64,000 bases of DNA from Lawsonella sp012842085 (lineage in GTDB: Bacteria > Actinomycetota > Actinomycetes > Mycobacteriales > Mycobacteriaceae). Shown piece by piece: positions 52,167 through 59,769 of this stretch. Under the pieces are notes generated by a model. The model made no database searches and had not been told where the DNA came from. It saw only the letters and a program-made list of their open reading frames with translations. A program made the translations under genes and the position numbers. The DNA is taken from the NCBI GenBank assembly GCA_036749735.1, contig DAINXV010000001.1, positions 496,001-560,000 on the forward strand, read 5' to 3'. Within the stretch, counting starts at the first letter, position 1, and the number at the start of each line of letters is the position of its first letter.

Positions 52167-52932
52167 ACGCGAATCAGTGGTGCGTATCGGGGCGCTTCTG
52201 CCCGACATTATGAGCACCTATGGGGATGACGGAAATGCGCTGGTGCTGCGGAAACGCTTAGAGTGGCGAGGCTATCAGGCCGAAATTGTGCCGATTACGC
52301 TGCAGGACGCGGTGCCGGAAAGCTGCGATATTTACACCCTGGGTGGCGGTGAGGACGTCGCACAAATTTTGGGTGCGGAGCATTTGCGCCAGTCGCGGGG
52401 TATTTTTCGGGCGGTGGAAGCCGGCCGACCACTCTTGGCCGTGTGTGCTGGCCTGCAAATGTTGGGGGAATGGTTCCAGGTGGCGGACGGTTCGCGCGCG
52501 GAAGGTGTGGGGTTGTTGGACATCACCACCCAGCCGCAATCGGAGCGCTCTATTGGGGAATTGACGGCCACCCCGCTGCACCCGCAACTCCAGCAAAAAC
52601 TTACTGGTTTCGAAAACCATATGGGTGCGACCGTGTTGGGTGGGGACGCTCAGCCACTGGGCCGCGTCCATATCGGCGTGGGCAACAGTGTGCCCGCCGG
52701 GGTGGAGCCACCAGCCGAGGGATTTGTGGACGGCGTGGTGCAGGGAAGCATCATAGCCACCTATATGCATGGCCCGGTGCTGGCACGAAACCCCGAATTA
52801 GCGGACTATTTGCTCGCCCAAGCACTCCGCGTGGAGCCTGGTAGCCTGGGAGTATTAGATCTTCCTGTTGTCGATAAGCTCCGCGAGGAACGTTTTTATG
52901 GCGCTCTCCACCCTCCCCGACTCGACCCGTAA
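52159..52932 (+). CDS. gatD: Lipid II isoglutaminyl synthase, GatD glutaminase subunit
   Basis: This glutamine amidotransferase supplies ammonia to MurT. The 257-residue protein has GGGEDVAQILGAEHLR, the catalytic Cys96 in LLAVCAGLQMLGEWF and the catalytic His in ATYMHGPVLARNPELAD. The conserved Arg-equivalent lies near ENHMGATVLG. It is translationally coupled to murT. Its end overlaps the start of the SGNH hydrolase gene by 35 bases. Confidence 0.95.
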   Translation: MAKRESVVRIGALLPDIMSTYGDDGNALVLRKRLEWRGYQAEIVPITLQDAVPESCDIYTLGGGEDVAQILGAEHLRQSRGIFRAVEAGRPLLAVCAGLQMLGEWFQVADGSRAEGVGLLDITTQPQSERSIGELTATPLHPQLQQKLTGFENHMGATVLGGDAQPLGRVHIGVGNSVPAGVEPPAEGFVDGVVQGSIIATYMHGPVLARNPELADYLLAQALRVEPGSLGVLDLPVVDKLREERFYGALHPPRLDP

Positions 52933-53809
52933 CTCATCTGCTAACCGGCCGCGGCGTGCTGTGCGGCGGCTGATGAGTGCCGCTTTGGTGGCGGTGACGG
53001 CGACCGGCATTGTCACCGCTGCTCCGGGAGTTGATTCGTTGACGTCGTCTGCGGACGCGGCCTCCGGCTGGGCTATTCCGCGTGGTTCCACCTATGTGGC
53101 GTTGGGGGATTCGACGGCCGCCTTCAATGAGGACCGGCCCTATGCTGATACTTCGCGCAGCAATATTTCTTGCTGGTTGCGCTACCCCAACACCTATCCG
53201 AAACGGGTGGCGCGGGCGCGCGGACTCAAACTAGTTGATGCTAGCTGCGGGGGCGCCACCTCCCGAAGCTATTTCCGCGATCAGCAAAAATTTGTGAAAA
53301 AGAATGCGCGGTTGGTGACGCTCACGTTCGGGGGAAACGATCTGCGGGTGTTCAAATCCATGGATGATGCGGCTCGCACTATTGGCGAGGCCAAAATTAA
53401 CCAAGCCGGCCCCAAGACCCAAAAGAAGGTGGAGGACCGGCTGGTGCGCATCATGCGAGACATTGGGAAACGGGCACCCCGCGCCAAGATTGTGGTCGTG
53501 GGATACCTACCCCTCACCCACGGTAAGGCTTGCCCACAGGTGCCCACTATTTCCCCGACTGAATCTGCGCAGGTGAAGAAGAAGCGCGACATGATTGACC
53601 GGCTGTTGGAGCGCGCTGGCAAGCGGGCAGCTCGACAAATGCCGGGACGGGTGAAAGTGCTGCCGTTGCGGCATGTGAAGGGGCACTCCGCATGTGAGCC
53701 GGATGAGAAGCGCTATATTTCGCTGCTGAATTTGCAGGAAGTGTGGTTCCATACCAATAACGCCGGCCACAATTATGTGGCACGGCGTATTGGAAGACTA
53801 CTGCGCTAG
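52898..53809 (+). CDS. Secreted SGNH/GDSL hydrolase
   Basis: The 303-residue precursor starts with a long basic N region (RPRRAVRR) and a hydrophobic core LMSAALVAVTATGIVTAAPG. Block I VALGDSTAAFNED has the nucleophile serine, block III LTFGGNDLRVF the oxyanion asparagine and block V FHTNNAGHNYVARRI the catalytic histidine. Six cysteines could form three disulfides, as in Rv0518/Streptomyces lipase relatives. The ATG at 52898 follows GAGGAA and overlaps gatD, so it is in the same operon. It may act on acyl esters of host or own lipids. Confidence 0.9.
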   Translation: MALSTLPDSTRNSSANRPRRAVRRLMSAALVAVTATGIVTAAPGVDSLTSSADAASGWAIPRGSTYVALGDSTAAFNEDRPYADTSRSNISCWLRYPNTYPKRVARARGLKLVDASCGGATSRSYFRDQQKFVKKNARLVTLTFGGNDLRVFKSMDDAARTIGEAKINQAGPKTQKKVEDRLVRIMRDIGKRAPRAKIVVVGYLPLTHGKACPQVPTISPTESAQVKKKRDMIDRLLERAGKRAARQMPGRVKVLPLRHVKGHSACEPDEKRYISLLNLQEVWFHTNNAGHNYVARRIGRLLR

Positions 53810-53821
53810 TAGGCTAATAGA

Positions 53822-54874
53822 TTATTTGCGGGCAGCGAGATCTGCGGAAGCTCCGTTCTTGATCGGGTTGCAAGGAACATCGCGCACATGTTTCCCAGCG
53901 AGTGCGTTCAAGATCAACGCCCAGGAGCGGGTGTTGTAGGGAAGCTCCAGGTGTCCAGAGTCATCAACTTTGCAGCCGTCTTGGAGCGAAATATTAGTGA
54001 CCTTCGCACCCGGAACAGCCTTCTGGAAGTTGGGGTTCTCGCTGGAGAGCTTCACGTATTGATCATCGGCAGAACCAATATTCACGTAGACGAGGCCTGC
54101 GACGGTATCGCCGTTTTCGGTGGCCTTATTGATGACCGGGGAGCCTGTCATCATCTGGAGACCAGCAATACTGAAGAACTCTCCAATGTTTCCGAAGGCA
54201 GTGGCTTCGCCACCGTCCTGGTAGAGCACACCCTTGTTTTGTAGACCCAGCGGATTAATGCCGGTGTTAATACCACCGATCGTAATAATCTTGCCGACCT
54301 GGGACATGTCGTAGGTGTGGGCCATGACGTTAACAACAGTGCCACCCTCGGAGTAGCCGACGATATCGACCTTTTCTGCACCGGTAGCCGTCAACACTTC
54401 TTTGACGAAAGCGGCAGCGAATTCAGTGGATTGGAAAATATCCACCAATCCGCCGAGATTCATGTTCACCAACCCTAGTGCAGCGGTAGAAGCATCCTGC
54501 ACCTCGAAGGGCAGGTTGGGTGCGAAGACACAGTACCCTTCTTTCTTCAACTCAGGTGCCATGGAGGACCACGCGGTGTAGGCGGTCATTCCCATTCCAT
54601 GGAGCAGAACTACCGGACGGGGCTTGTCAGCGGTGGGCCGGCAGTTCCAGTCATTGGCGCCTTCGGGGGCGACGTTGCTGGCACGCTTGGTGAGTAATGC
54701 CGTCATTACGCTGCCAGCAGCGGGTGCATGGCCTTCAGTTGAGGCACGCAAAACGTTGGAGGGCATATCTGGAAGGGGGGTAATAGTGGGAGCGGCGATT
54801 GCCGAAGTGGTGAGTCCCAGGGAGAGACCGACCACAGCAACCGTCGCAACAAGAATGCGACGCGACTTAAGCAC
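53822..54874 (-). CDS. Secreted lipase/esterase, alpha/beta-hydrolase fold (copy 2)
   Basis: The 350-residue protein starts at GTG behind AAAGGAT and has a signal peptide (RRILVATVAVVGLSLGLTTSAIA). Oxyanion loop VVLLHGMGMTAYTAWSSM, nucleophile IVGYSEGGTVVNVM and His in DDSGHLELPYN are visible, plus cysteines in NDWNCRPT, GYCVFAP, QDGCKVD and VPCNP. These match those of the paralogue at 47552-48526. The two differ in the middle lid region. Tandem 22-base repeats lie about 180-230 bases upstream. Likely acts on triacylglycerols or wax esters. Confidence 0.88.
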   Translation of the reverse strand: MLKSRRILVATVAVVGLSLGLTTSAIAAPTITPLPDMPSNVLRASTEGHAPAAGSVMTALLTKRASNVAPEGANDWNCRPTADKPRPVVLLHGMGMTAYTAWSSMAPELKKEGYCVFAPNLPFEVQDASTAALGLVNMNLGGLVDIFQSTEFAAAFVKEVLTATGAEKVDIVGYSEGGTVVNVMAHTYDMSQVGKIITIGGINTGINPLGLQNKGVLYQDGGEATAFGNIGEFFSIAGLQMMTGSPVINKATENGDTVAGLVYVNIGSADDQYVKLSSENPNFQKAVPGAKVTNISLQDGCKVDDSGHLELPYNTRSWALILNALAGKHVRDVPCNPIKNGASADLAARK

Positions 54875-55053
54875 GGCTTATCCTTTCGGGGTTCCGTTAG
54901 GGGGAACCGTGAGGGGGAGTAATTGGGAGCGAGAGCATGACGCCGTGAAAACAGTGGGAGACACCGGATTTCTCGTATCAGCTTTTTCGCATATTTGGAA
55001 GGATACGCCGAATTCTTTTCAAAAAGCGGTTTGCTGGCAACTTTTCGGAGTCC

Positions 55054-55105
55054 GCAAGGTTTCCTATAGGTATTGGCAAGGTTTCCTATAGGTACTCGCA
55101 AGGTT
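55054..55105. repeat. 22-base direct repeats upstream of the lipase gene
   Basis: GCAAGGTTTCCTATAGGTA occurs at 55054-55072 and again at 55076-55094, and a third partial copy GCAAGGTT begins at 55098. The period is 22 bases each time, about two helical turns. Each full copy contains the palindrome CCTATAGG. Such spacing fits cooperative binding of a regulator to the upstream region of the lipase gene. Confidence 0.75.
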
Positions 55106-55140
55106 GTCCATTTGCGCTGGTAAAACGGCCCAAGACAGAA

Positions 55141-55178
55141 AAGTAGGGCCGCCGTAACGTGCTACGGAGGCCCTACTT
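55141..55178 (-). terminator. Terminator of the pnt operon
   Basis: AAGTAGGGCC-G-CCGTA pairs with TACGG-A-GGCCCTACTT, broken only by one opposed pair. On the minus strand it runs into TTTTCTGTC. Confidence 0.88.
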
Positions 55179-55210
55179 GCTGTTGTGAAGTTGTTAACGA
55201 GCGCTAGCTC

Positions 55211-56683
55211 CTACATGGACTTCAGCTCTTCCACAATCTCGTCGACGGAATCCTTCGCGTCACCGAAGAGCATATTGGTTTGCGGCAGGTAGAACAGCGA
55301 GTTGTCGATACCTGCGTAGCCAGAACTCATGGAACGCTTGGAGACGATGACGGAGCGAGCGTCTGCCACGTTCAACACCGGCATGCCGTAGATGGGCGAG
55401 TTGGGGTCACTCTTGGCGGCCGGGTTGGTGACGTCGTTGGCGCCGATGACCAGCGCCACATCACAGCGGGAAAACTCGCCGTTGATCTCGTCCATTTCTT
55501 TCATCGCGTCATAGTCGATGCCGGCTTCTGCCAGAAGCACGTTCATGTGGCCCGGCATACGTCCTGCCACCGGGTGGATGGCGTACTTGACGGGCACACC
55601 CTTCTCGGCGAGCAGCGCGGCCATCTCCTTCACGGCGTGCTGTGCTTGGGCAACAGCCATACCGTAACCAGGCACCACAATCACTTCGTTGGCGTAGGCC
55701 ATCTGGATGGCGGCGTCTGCAGCGGAGGTGGACTTGACGGGGCCGTGCTCGGCATTGCCGGCAGCGGCGCCACCGCTGCCTCCTCCACCGAAGCCGCCGG
55801 CCACAATGTTGAGGGCCGAGCGGTTCATGGCCTTAGCCATGAGGTTGGTGAGAATACTGCCGGAGGCTCCCACCAACATGCCGGCCACAATCATGGCGGT
55901 GTTGTTGATGGCCAAGCCAGCAGCGGCGGCCGAAAGACCGGTCATGGCGTTCAGCATGGAGATAACGACGGGCATGTCAGCACCGCCGATGGGCAGCACC
56001 ACCATGAGTCCCAGCAGCGAGGCAGCAATAATGATGCCCAGCATCCACCAGACGTTGCCAAAGTTGCCAACCTGGAAGGCGAGCACAATAGCGAAAGCAA
56101 TGGAGAGGAGCAACAGCCCCACGTTCACAACTTGCTGTGCTTTCCCAAGTCCCAGTGGCCGTCCCGGAATGATGCCCTGCAATTTGCCGAAGGCCACCAG
56201 TGAGCCCCAGAAGGAGATCGAACCGATGATGGCGGCCAGCACTGAGCCCACAATTACGGTGGCGGTAAGGATGGTGGAGGTTCCCGCGACTCCGGCTTCC
56301 TCAGCGATAAGGTCCGGGCGGAAGCCTCGGTATTCCATTGTCTCAGTCAGTGCGATGAGTCCGACGGTGCCACCACCGAGACCGTTAAACATGGCCACCA
56401 GCTGCGGCATTTCAGTCATCTTGGTCATGCGCGCCAGCGGCACCGCAATCGCCGTACCGACCAGCAGACCACAAACAATCAGCACCCAGCTGATCATGTA
56501 GTCACCATCATGTGCGAGCTGTTTGCCAACCAGCTTCAGGATGGTGCCCACGAAGGCGATGATCATACCGGCGCCGGCGAGCTTATTGCCGCGAACTGCG
56601 GTAGAGGGACCCGTCAGCCCCGAAAGACCCACAATGAAGAGGATAAAAGCCAGAATGTAGAGCGCATTTGCAGCAATAGTCAT
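55211..56683 (-). CDS. pntB: NAD(P) transhydrogenase subunit beta
   Basis: Together with the alpha parts it transfers hydride from NADH to NADP+ using the proton gradient. The 490-residue protein has about nine membrane helices and a C-terminal NADP(H)-binding domain. Motifs are VPGYGMAVAQAQHAVKEMA, HPVAGRMPGHMNVLLAEAG, YDAMKEMDEINGEF, VALVIGANDVTNPAA and RSMSSGYAGIDN. It is the last gene of three; its start overlaps the previous stop by one base. Confidence 0.97.
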   Translation of the reverse strand: MTIAANALYILAFILFIVGLSGLTGPSTAVRGNKLAGAGMIIAFVGTILKLVGKQLAHDGDYMISWVLIVCGLLVGTAIAVPLARMTKMTEMPQLVAMFNGLGGGTVGLIALTETMEYRGFRPDLIAEEAGVAGTSTILTATVIVGSVLAAIIGSISFWGSLVAFGKLQGIIPGRPLGLGKAQQVVNVGLLLLSIAFAIVLAFQVGNFGNVWWMLGIIIAASLLGLMVVLPIGGADMPVVISMLNAMTGLSAAAAGLAINNTAMIVAGMLVGASGSILTNLMAKAMNRSALNIVAGGFGGGGSGGAAAGNAEHGPVKSTSAADAAIQMAYANEVIVVPGYGMAVAQAQHAVKEMAALLAEKGVPVKYAIHPVAGRMPGHMNVLLAEAGIDYDAMKEMDEINGEFSRCDVALVIGANDVTNPAAKSDPNSPIYGMPVLNVADARSVIVSKRSMSSGYAGIDNSLFYLPQTNMLFGDAKDSVDEIVEELKSM

Positions 56684-57021
56684 TAGTCTTCATCCTCCTC
56701 AATGGGTGCGCGATCCTTGGGTTTGAACATCACCAGCATGCGGTCGGTGACCACAAAGCCACCCACCACGTTGAGGGTTCCGAAGACTACCGCCAAGAAT
56801 AGGAGGGCTCCGAGGGCAGCGTTCATGCCGGCGTCACCGGTGGTGAGATCGACTGATCCCAAAACCCACATGGCGCCTAGCACCACGATGCCGTGGATGG
56901 CGTTGGTTCCCGACATGAGCGGGGTATGGAGGGAGTTAGGCACCTTGGAGATCACCACGTATCCGACGAACCCGGATAGCACGATGATCGCTACAAGGAG
57001 CAAAAGATCATTGGCAGGCAT
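56683..57021 (-). CDS. pntAB: NAD(P) transhydrogenase subunit alpha, membrane part
   Basis: The 112-residue protein has three membrane helices (LLLLVAIIVLSGFVGYVVIS and LFLAVVFGTLNVVGGFVVTD) with SLHTPLMSGTNAIHGIVVLG between them, typical of the split alpha 2 subunit. Splitting alpha into two genes is common in actinobacteria. It lies between pntAA and pntB. Confidence 0.95.
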   Translation of the reverse strand: MPANDLLLLVAIIVLSGFVGYVVISKVPNSLHTPLMSGTNAIHGIVVLGAMWVLGSVDLTTGDAGMNAALGALLFLAVVFGTLNVVGGFVVTDRMLVMFKPKDRAPIEEDED

Positions 57022-57027
57022 TAGCGG

Positions 57028-58125
57028 TTAGGCCTCCTTGTCGCGGGTGACGCAGGCGCCCGCCAGAATCTCATCGGAGAAGTCGGGGGCAATGGCGCCT
57101 TCTTCATTCATCATGAGTTCTAGGAGAGCCTGAATATTCTTGGCGTACAGTTCCGAGGAGTGCTCGGGCATGGTTGCCGGTAGGTTGAGCGGAGAGCAGA
57201 TGGTGACGGAGTTTTTCACCACAGTTTTGCCCGGTTCAGTGAGCTCACAGTTGCCACCGGTTTCCCCAGCCAGGTCAACGATGACGGAGCCGGGTTTCAT
57301 TCGGGAGGCAGCGTCGGCGGTCACCAGGATGGGGGCGCGCCGGCCAGGCACCAGGGCGGTGGTGATGACGGCATCGGCGTCTCCGATCGCAGCAGCTAGG
57401 CGCTCCTGCTGCAGGTCTTTTTCTTCCTCGGTGAGTTCCCGGGCGTAACCGCCTTCACCGGCGGCCTCAATCCCCAGATCCAGCCACTTGCCGCCCACCG
57501 ATTTAACCTGTTCGGCAACTTCGGGGCGCACGTCGTAGCCAATGGTGCGGGCACCCAGGCGTTTCGCGGTGGCGAGTGCTTGGAGCCCCGCAACACCAAC
57601 ACCCAACACCATGACGGTGGCGGGTTTGACGGTGCCTGCTGCAGTGGTGAGCATGGGGAAGAAACGGGTGAGATTGTCGGCCGCTACCAGTACTGATTTG
57701 TATCCGGCGACGTTGTTTTGGGAGCTCAAGGCGTCCATCCCCTGGGCGCGTGAAATACGCGGGATGGCTTCCATGGCGTATGCCTCTACGCCTTTTTCCT
57801 TGAGCGCAGCAATCTGGTTTTCTTGGGAGCGCGGGTTGAGGAAACCAATAAGGCGAGTGCCAGCAGAAAGCTTAGCTATTTCGTCTTGAGTGGGTTCAGC
57901 GACTTTAACAACCACATCACAATCCCAGGGATTGCCTATTGTTGCGCCAGCTTCTTCGAATTCTTTGTCCGGAAGAAGTGCGGCTTCTCCGGCACCGGAT
58001 TCGACTACTACGTCGCAACCTTTCCCAATTATTTGGGTGATGACCTTCGGTACGAGTGCCACACGGCGCTCCCCTTCGGCGGTCTCACGCGCCACGCCAA
58101 TCCGTGGTCGGGATGCAGAGACCAT
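57028..58125 (-). CDS. pntAA: NAD(P) transhydrogenase subunit alpha, NAD-binding part
   Basis: The 365-residue soluble protein resembles alanine dehydrogenase: IGVARETAEGERRVALVPKV at the N terminus, VLGVGVAGLQALATAKRLGA as Rossmann loop, and YDVRPEVAEQVKSVGGKW. It binds NAD(H) and docks on the membrane subunits. It is the first gene of the operon. Length and motifs match the split enzyme of mycobacteria. Confidence 0.96.
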   Translation of the reverse strand: MVSASRPRIGVARETAEGERRVALVPKVITQIIGKGCDVVVESGAGEAALLPDKEFEEAGATIGNPWDCDVVVKVAEPTQDEIAKLSAGTRLIGFLNPRSQENQIAALKEKGVEAYAMEAIPRISRAQGMDALSSQNNVAGYKSVLVAADNLTRFFPMLTTAAGTVKPATVMVLGVGVAGLQALATAKRLGARTIGYDVRPEVAEQVKSVGGKWLDLGIEAAGEGGYARELTEEEKDLQQERLAAAIGDADAVITTALVPGRRAPILVTADAASRMKPGSVIVDLAGETGGNCELTEPGKTVVKNSVTICSPLNLPATMPEHSSELYAKNIQALLELMMNEEGAIAPDFSDEILAGACVTRDKEA

Positions 58126-58276
58126 TCGATCCTCGCTTCCTGCGTTTATGAGTTGGAGTTTTCATCCCTCAGACTAGCATGGCGCGGATCACAAATTAGT
58201 CGAATAGTGAGCTGTACTGTTTCCATATTTGGGTACAGCAAATCACGCCGAACATATAGGCGCGCAACACTAACGG

Positions 58277-59503
58277 TTAGGAAACAACCCTGATCCGCTT
58301 AGCTGCAGTTTGAGCCTTCCGCAACGCTTCATGGACATCTTCACCGGTGGCAACAACAACACCCAGGCGACGTCCCACCGTCGCGGCAGGTTTGCCAAAG
58401 AGGCGCACATCGGTTCCCGGAATATCCATAGCATCCGCGACTCCCCGGAAGCCCACCCCTTTGCCGGCGCGCGGCGACTTCACCACAGCGGAAGCGCCCG
58501 GGAAGAGCAGCGTGGTGTCGATGGGCAGTCCCAAGACGGTACGGGCATGCAATTCGAATTCACTGAACCGCTGTGACGCCATGGTCACCAGACCGGTGTC
58601 GTGCGGGCGGGGCGACACTTCGGAGAAGATCACCTCGTCGCCTTTCACAAAAAGCTCCACTCCAAAAATGCCGTGTCCTCCCAGTGAGCTGGTGATGGCA
58701 GCAGCAATGTCTTGGGATTTCTCCAGGGCGAGGGGGCTCATCGGCTGGGGCTGCCAGGAGGCAATGTAGTCGCCATCCTGTTGGCGGTGGCCAATCGGGT
58801 CGCAGAAGTAGGTGGCGTCCCGGCCAGTTTGATGGCCGTAGGCGCGCACCGTCAGCAAAGTGATCTCGAAGTCGAAGTCTACGAACCCTTCCACAATCAC
58901 TGCTTGCATGTTGACGCGGCCGTCAGCAGCTGCATGGTCCCAGGCGGCATCCAGTTCATCGCGGCTATTGACCACAGTTTGGCCATGTCCGGAAGACGAC
59001 ATGATGGGCTTCACCACGCAGGGCAGACCCACTTCCGCGGCGGCCTGTTTCATTTCTTCCCGCGAGTAGGCGAAAGCATAGGGGGAGGTAGCAATGCCGA
59101 GTTCCTCTGCGGCGAGGCGCCGGATTCCTTCCCGGTTCATGGTGAGTTGTACTGCCAGTGGGGTGGGGATGACGGTGGAGGTGCCTTCTTCCTGGATGAG
59201 CCGCAGCGCTTTAGTGGCGATGGCTTCAATTTCGGGCACCACATAGTCTGGCTGTTCGCGGCGGATGATGCGGATGAGTTCATCCTCATCCGACATGTCG
59301 ATGGTGTAGGCGCGGTGGGCAACCTGTTGGGCCGGTGCCCCGCGGTAACGATCCACCGCCACCACTTCCACACCTAGCCGCTGGAAAGCGATAGCGACTT
59401 CCTTCCCCAGCTCACCTGATCCGAGCAGCATGACCCGCGTAGATCCAGGGGTGTTCGCAGTTCCGATGCGACGTTTAATGGGGACAGGAGTGCGTGCGGA
59501 CAT
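58277..59503 (-). CDS. purT: Formate-dependent phosphoribosylglycinamide formyltransferase
   Basis: PurT makes formyl-GAR in purine synthesis from formate and ATP, an alternative to folate-dependent PurN. The 408-residue protein is an ATP-grasp enzyme with VMLLGSGELGKEVAIAFQRL, then PEIEAIATKAL, VVKPIMSSSGHGQTVV, FSEVSPRPHDTGLVTM and FGKPAATVGRRLGVVVA. Formate use fits a partly anaerobic life. The ATG at 59503 follows AAGGGAAA. A 9-base hairpin lies in the leader. Confidence 0.96.
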   Translation of the reverse strand: MSARTPVPIKRRIGTANTPGSTRVMLLGSGELGKEVAIAFQRLGVEVVAVDRYRGAPAQQVAHRAYTIDMSDEDELIRIIRREQPDYVVPEIEAIATKALRLIQEEGTSTVIPTPLAVQLTMNREGIRRLAAEELGIATSPYAFAYSREEMKQAAAEVGLPCVVKPIMSSSGHGQTVVNSRDELDAAWDHAAADGRVNMQAVIVEGFVDFDFEITLLTVRAYGHQTGRDATYFCDPIGHRQQDGDYIASWQPQPMSPLALEKSQDIAAAITSSLGGHGIFGVELFVKGDEVIFSEVSPRPHDTGLVTMASQRFSEFELHARTVLGLPIDTTLLFPGASAVVKSPRAGKGVGFRGVADAMDIPGTDVRLFGKPAATVGRRLGVVVATGEDVHEALRKAQTAAKRIRVVS

Positions 59504-59525
59504 CGTGTTTCCCTTCGGCAGTACT

Positions 59526-59553
59526 AGCCGACTCATCCAGGCAGGAGTCGGCT
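59526..59553 (-). promoter_or_regulatory. Hairpin in the purT leader
   Basis: AGCCGACTC and GAGTCGGCT pair perfectly around ten bases, 23 bases before the purT start. No T run follows, so it may be an RNA control element or an operator dyad. Confidence 0.4.
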
Positions 59554-59769
59554 CATTTCTTAAGATTCTCTACCCATCATAGAACGGCAAAATGCGGCCT
59601 GGGAACAGTAGCGCTGCTCCCTTGAGAGAAAGTTGAAAACTTATGTTAATAATGTGACAAATTGCAGGAAAAGTAGCCTAAATCAGAGATTTCAAACACC
59701 CTACACATGCAGAAAACTGCATTTATTCTGTGAGGTGGAAAGTGTTTTCTTTTCCTGTCAGGAGTTCTC

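Larger units (their letters stand above)
54875..55210. other. 336-base gap with tandem repeats and a terminator
   Basis: From left to right it holds the lipase promoter region, a set of 22-base tandem repeats (55054-55105) and the pntB terminator (55141-55178). No gene was found. Confidence 0.5.

Noticed and set aside
55280..56203. A 307-codon plus-strand open frame
   Set aside because: It is the antisense of pntB and has no motif.
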